Shown here: piece after piece, positions 7,104 through 8,206 of the stretch
Position numbering within the stretch: position 1 is the first letter of the stretch
How the letters are laid out: every line of letters begins with the position of its first letter
Assembly (NCBI GenBank): GCA_023131935.1
Contig: JAGLYY010000450.1
Span: forward strand, 1-8,206
DNA: 8,206 nucleotides
Direction: 5' to 3'
DNA from: Spirochaetales bacterium
Lineage (GTDB): Bacteria > Spirochaetota > Spirochaetia > JAGLYY01
Made by a program: the position numbers and the translations under genes
The notes under the pieces: model-generated
The model's input: only the letters and a program-made list of their open reading frames with translations
Database searches by the model: none
What the model was told of the DNA's origin: nothing

Positions 7104-8206
7104 ATGAAGAAATTTATACCGCTGGTTATCACTTTTTTCCTTTTTTCTTGCCTCTCACTGCCGGTAAAGGCCCCGGATACCCCTTCCGGGGTAGAAGATA
7201 CAGAAATCGCACAAGGGCCTCTGGAGGCATTTCCTGACCCCGCGGAGGATAATGAGACGGCTGTAGAGACGCAAAATCTTGCTGTAGAGACGCAAGATTT
7301 TGCGTCTCTACAGCCCCCACCATTGACTTTCTCAGAGATTTCCCGTCTCGTTGACAGATTATCAGGGTCCCGTTGTCAGCCGCTGCACATGAGGGGAAGA
7401 ATTCTTCCTGTTTTATATGATCTTGACGGGAACGGCTATGAGGATGTTTTTATTCTCTGTGCTGAGACCGGGACTGCCCGGGAAGCGGATATCACCCTTC
7501 TTTCAGATGTTTCGAGACTCTTCGGTGATACGATGAAACGTACCGATTTTTTCATCAATGTGTATACCCAGGTCGATGGTACCCTCGTTCAGGTACATTC
7601 CATCCCCCTCGGCAGAAAGTATGTATTTGAATCCTTCGCGGTTCGTCCGATGGGTACCTCGGAGAGGGCCCCTTTTGCCATATCGGCAGTTTTTCAGAGC
7701 CCTGAAGGGAGCGAGCAGGACTGGGCCCTGTTCCCCGAGTTATCTGTTTTTTCCAAATTTTCCATGCGGGAATCCCTCTCTGTCCATACTATTATCCGGG
7801 ACCTCGATGAAAACGGAATATTTGATGTGATGGCATACCAGGATGTTTATGAGGAGGGGGCGGGGTATGAAACCTATCTTACCTGGTACCGTTGGAATGG
7901 CCGGGACCTGTCGGTATATAAAACAGTAAATGTCGTTCGAAGCCTTAAAGCATTTACAGACATGTCTGCCGGTTTCCTCCTGGATGGGGACTGGCGTGGT
8001 TTCGCGGAACATTGCTTTTCAGGGTCACTGGTCCGGGGATTCCGTTCGTCAGGACTCTCCTGGTTTAAGATCTTTCATCAGGTTTTTAAATTGGTGCCTT
8101 CAGATGCGGGCCCGGAGAACCAGCTGGTAGAGGAGGATGCCCGGATCGCGGCCGTCGTATTCTCTGAGATCCAGGAAAACCCATTCAACATTGATAAGAT
8201 AGGACC
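7104..8206 (+). CDS. Putative lipoprotein with DxDxNGxxD motifs (3' end outside window)
   Basis: The frame is open from 7104 to the last base, giving at least 367 residues without a stop. Residues 1-16 read as a lipoprotein signal with lipobox LFSC, so Cys16 would be acylated and the protein tethered to a membrane. Residues 17-75 are an acidic, Pro-rich linker that contains the in-frame palindromic element (residues about 52-71). The folded part starts near residue 76. It contains DLDGNGYED (106-114) and DLDENGIFD (233-241), the Asp-rich loop seen in calcium-binding FG-GAP/VCBS-type or EF-hand-like repeats. They are about 127 residues apart, so this is not a tight repeat array. I do not recognise the family. 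The start is chosen for the signal peptide; the ribosome binding site is weak, and an in-frame ATG at 7029 would add 25 residues ahead of the signal. Lipoprotein is likely, function unknown. Confidence 0.78.
   Translation, partial: MKKFIPLVITFFLFSCLSLPVKAPDTPSGVEDTEIAQGPLEAFPDPAEDNETAVETQNLAVETQDFASLQPPPLTFSEISRLVDRLSGSRCQPLHMRGRILPVLYDLDGNGYEDVFILCAETGTAREADITLLSDVSRLFGDTMKRTDFFINVYTQVDGTLVQVHSIPLGRKYVFESFAVRPMGTSERAPFAISAVFQSPEGSEQDWALFPELSVFSKFSMRESLSVHTIIRDLDENGIFDVMAYQDVYEEGAGYETYLTWYRWNGRDLSVYKTVNVVRSLKAFTDMSAGFLLDGDWRGFAEHCFSGSLVRGFRSSGLSWFKIFHQVFKLVPSDAGPENQLVEEDARIAAVVFSEIQENPFNIDKIG
7259..7315. repeat. Palindromic repeat element inserted in frame in the lipoprotein gene
   Basis: Perfect 24-bp inverted arms lie at 7259-7282 and 7292-7315 with a 9-nt loop. 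Within this, a 21-bp unit starting GCTGTAGAGACGCAA is directly duplicated (7260-7280 and 7281-7301, two mismatches). The second copy can form its own 15-bp stem (7281-7295 with 7300-7314, 4-nt loop). It encodes AVETQNL-AVETQDF-ASLQP without breaking the frame. The core GTAGAGACG/CGTCTCTAC resembles palindromic repeats I recall from cyanobacteria and Bacteroidetes; this recollection is unverified. No T-tract follows, so it is not a terminator. Confidence 0.85.

Noticed and set aside
7259..7315. The palindrome as a CRISPR repeat or an intrinsic terminator
   Set aside because: There are no regular spacers, the direct copies abut, and no T-tract follows; it is also translated in frame.
7558..8130. 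Other-frame open stretches on both strands within the lipoprotein gene
   Set aside because: They overlap a continuous frame with a lipobox and coherent protein sequence, and none has a recognisable domain.

Overview
The window holds six protein-coding genes and no RNA gene, insertion sequence or CRISPR array that I can recognise. Five genes are complete and one runs off the right edge. Almost everything encodes cell-envelope proteins of a diderm bacterium. A spirochaete (Spirochaeta/Treponema-like, free-living rather than host-restricted, with mid-range GC) is the best guess. The guess rests on the spirochaete-style lipobox (LFSC) in the last gene, the short GEPTG-type outer-membrane barrel, and a phenylalanine at the C-terminus of two of the secreted proteins. 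It is inference from protein style, not from a marker gene.

Layout: (1) 69-1508 (+), a secreted beta-rich protein ending in Phe, probably a Wzi-like outer-membrane barrel. (2) 1554-2282 (-), a PlsC/LPLAT-type acyltransferase. (3) 2294-4648 (-), a 784-residue RND/MMPL exporter, the promoter-proximal gene of a two-gene operon with the acyltransferase. (4) 4808-6388 (+), a second, more clearly Wzi-like secreted barrel, divergent from the exporter across a regulatory region of about 160 bp. (5) 6417-6866 (-), a small outer-membrane barrel with a GEPTG signature. (6) 7104 to the window end (+), a lipoprotein with two Asp-rich DxDxNGxxD motifs, lacking its C-terminus.

The working hypothesis is an envelope module. 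The acyltransferase would make or modify an acylated lipid, the RND protein would move lipid or another hydrophobic substrate across or out of the inner membrane, and the flanking Wzi-like barrels would act at the outer membrane. Only the exporter-acyltransferase operon is directly supported by gene spacing. The link to the barrels is inferred from adjacency and from what appears to be a shared sequence block.

The most striking non-gene feature is a 57-bp element (7259-7315) inside the lipoprotein gene. It has perfect 24-bp inverted arms, and a 21-bp direct duplication lets the right arm pair with either of two left arms. It is read through in frame and looks like a small palindromic mobile repeat that has become part of a coding sequence. 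The exporter/barrel intergenic region also carries a tandem 10-bp repeat upstream of an extended -10 promoter that lacks a -35 box, which suggests an activator site.
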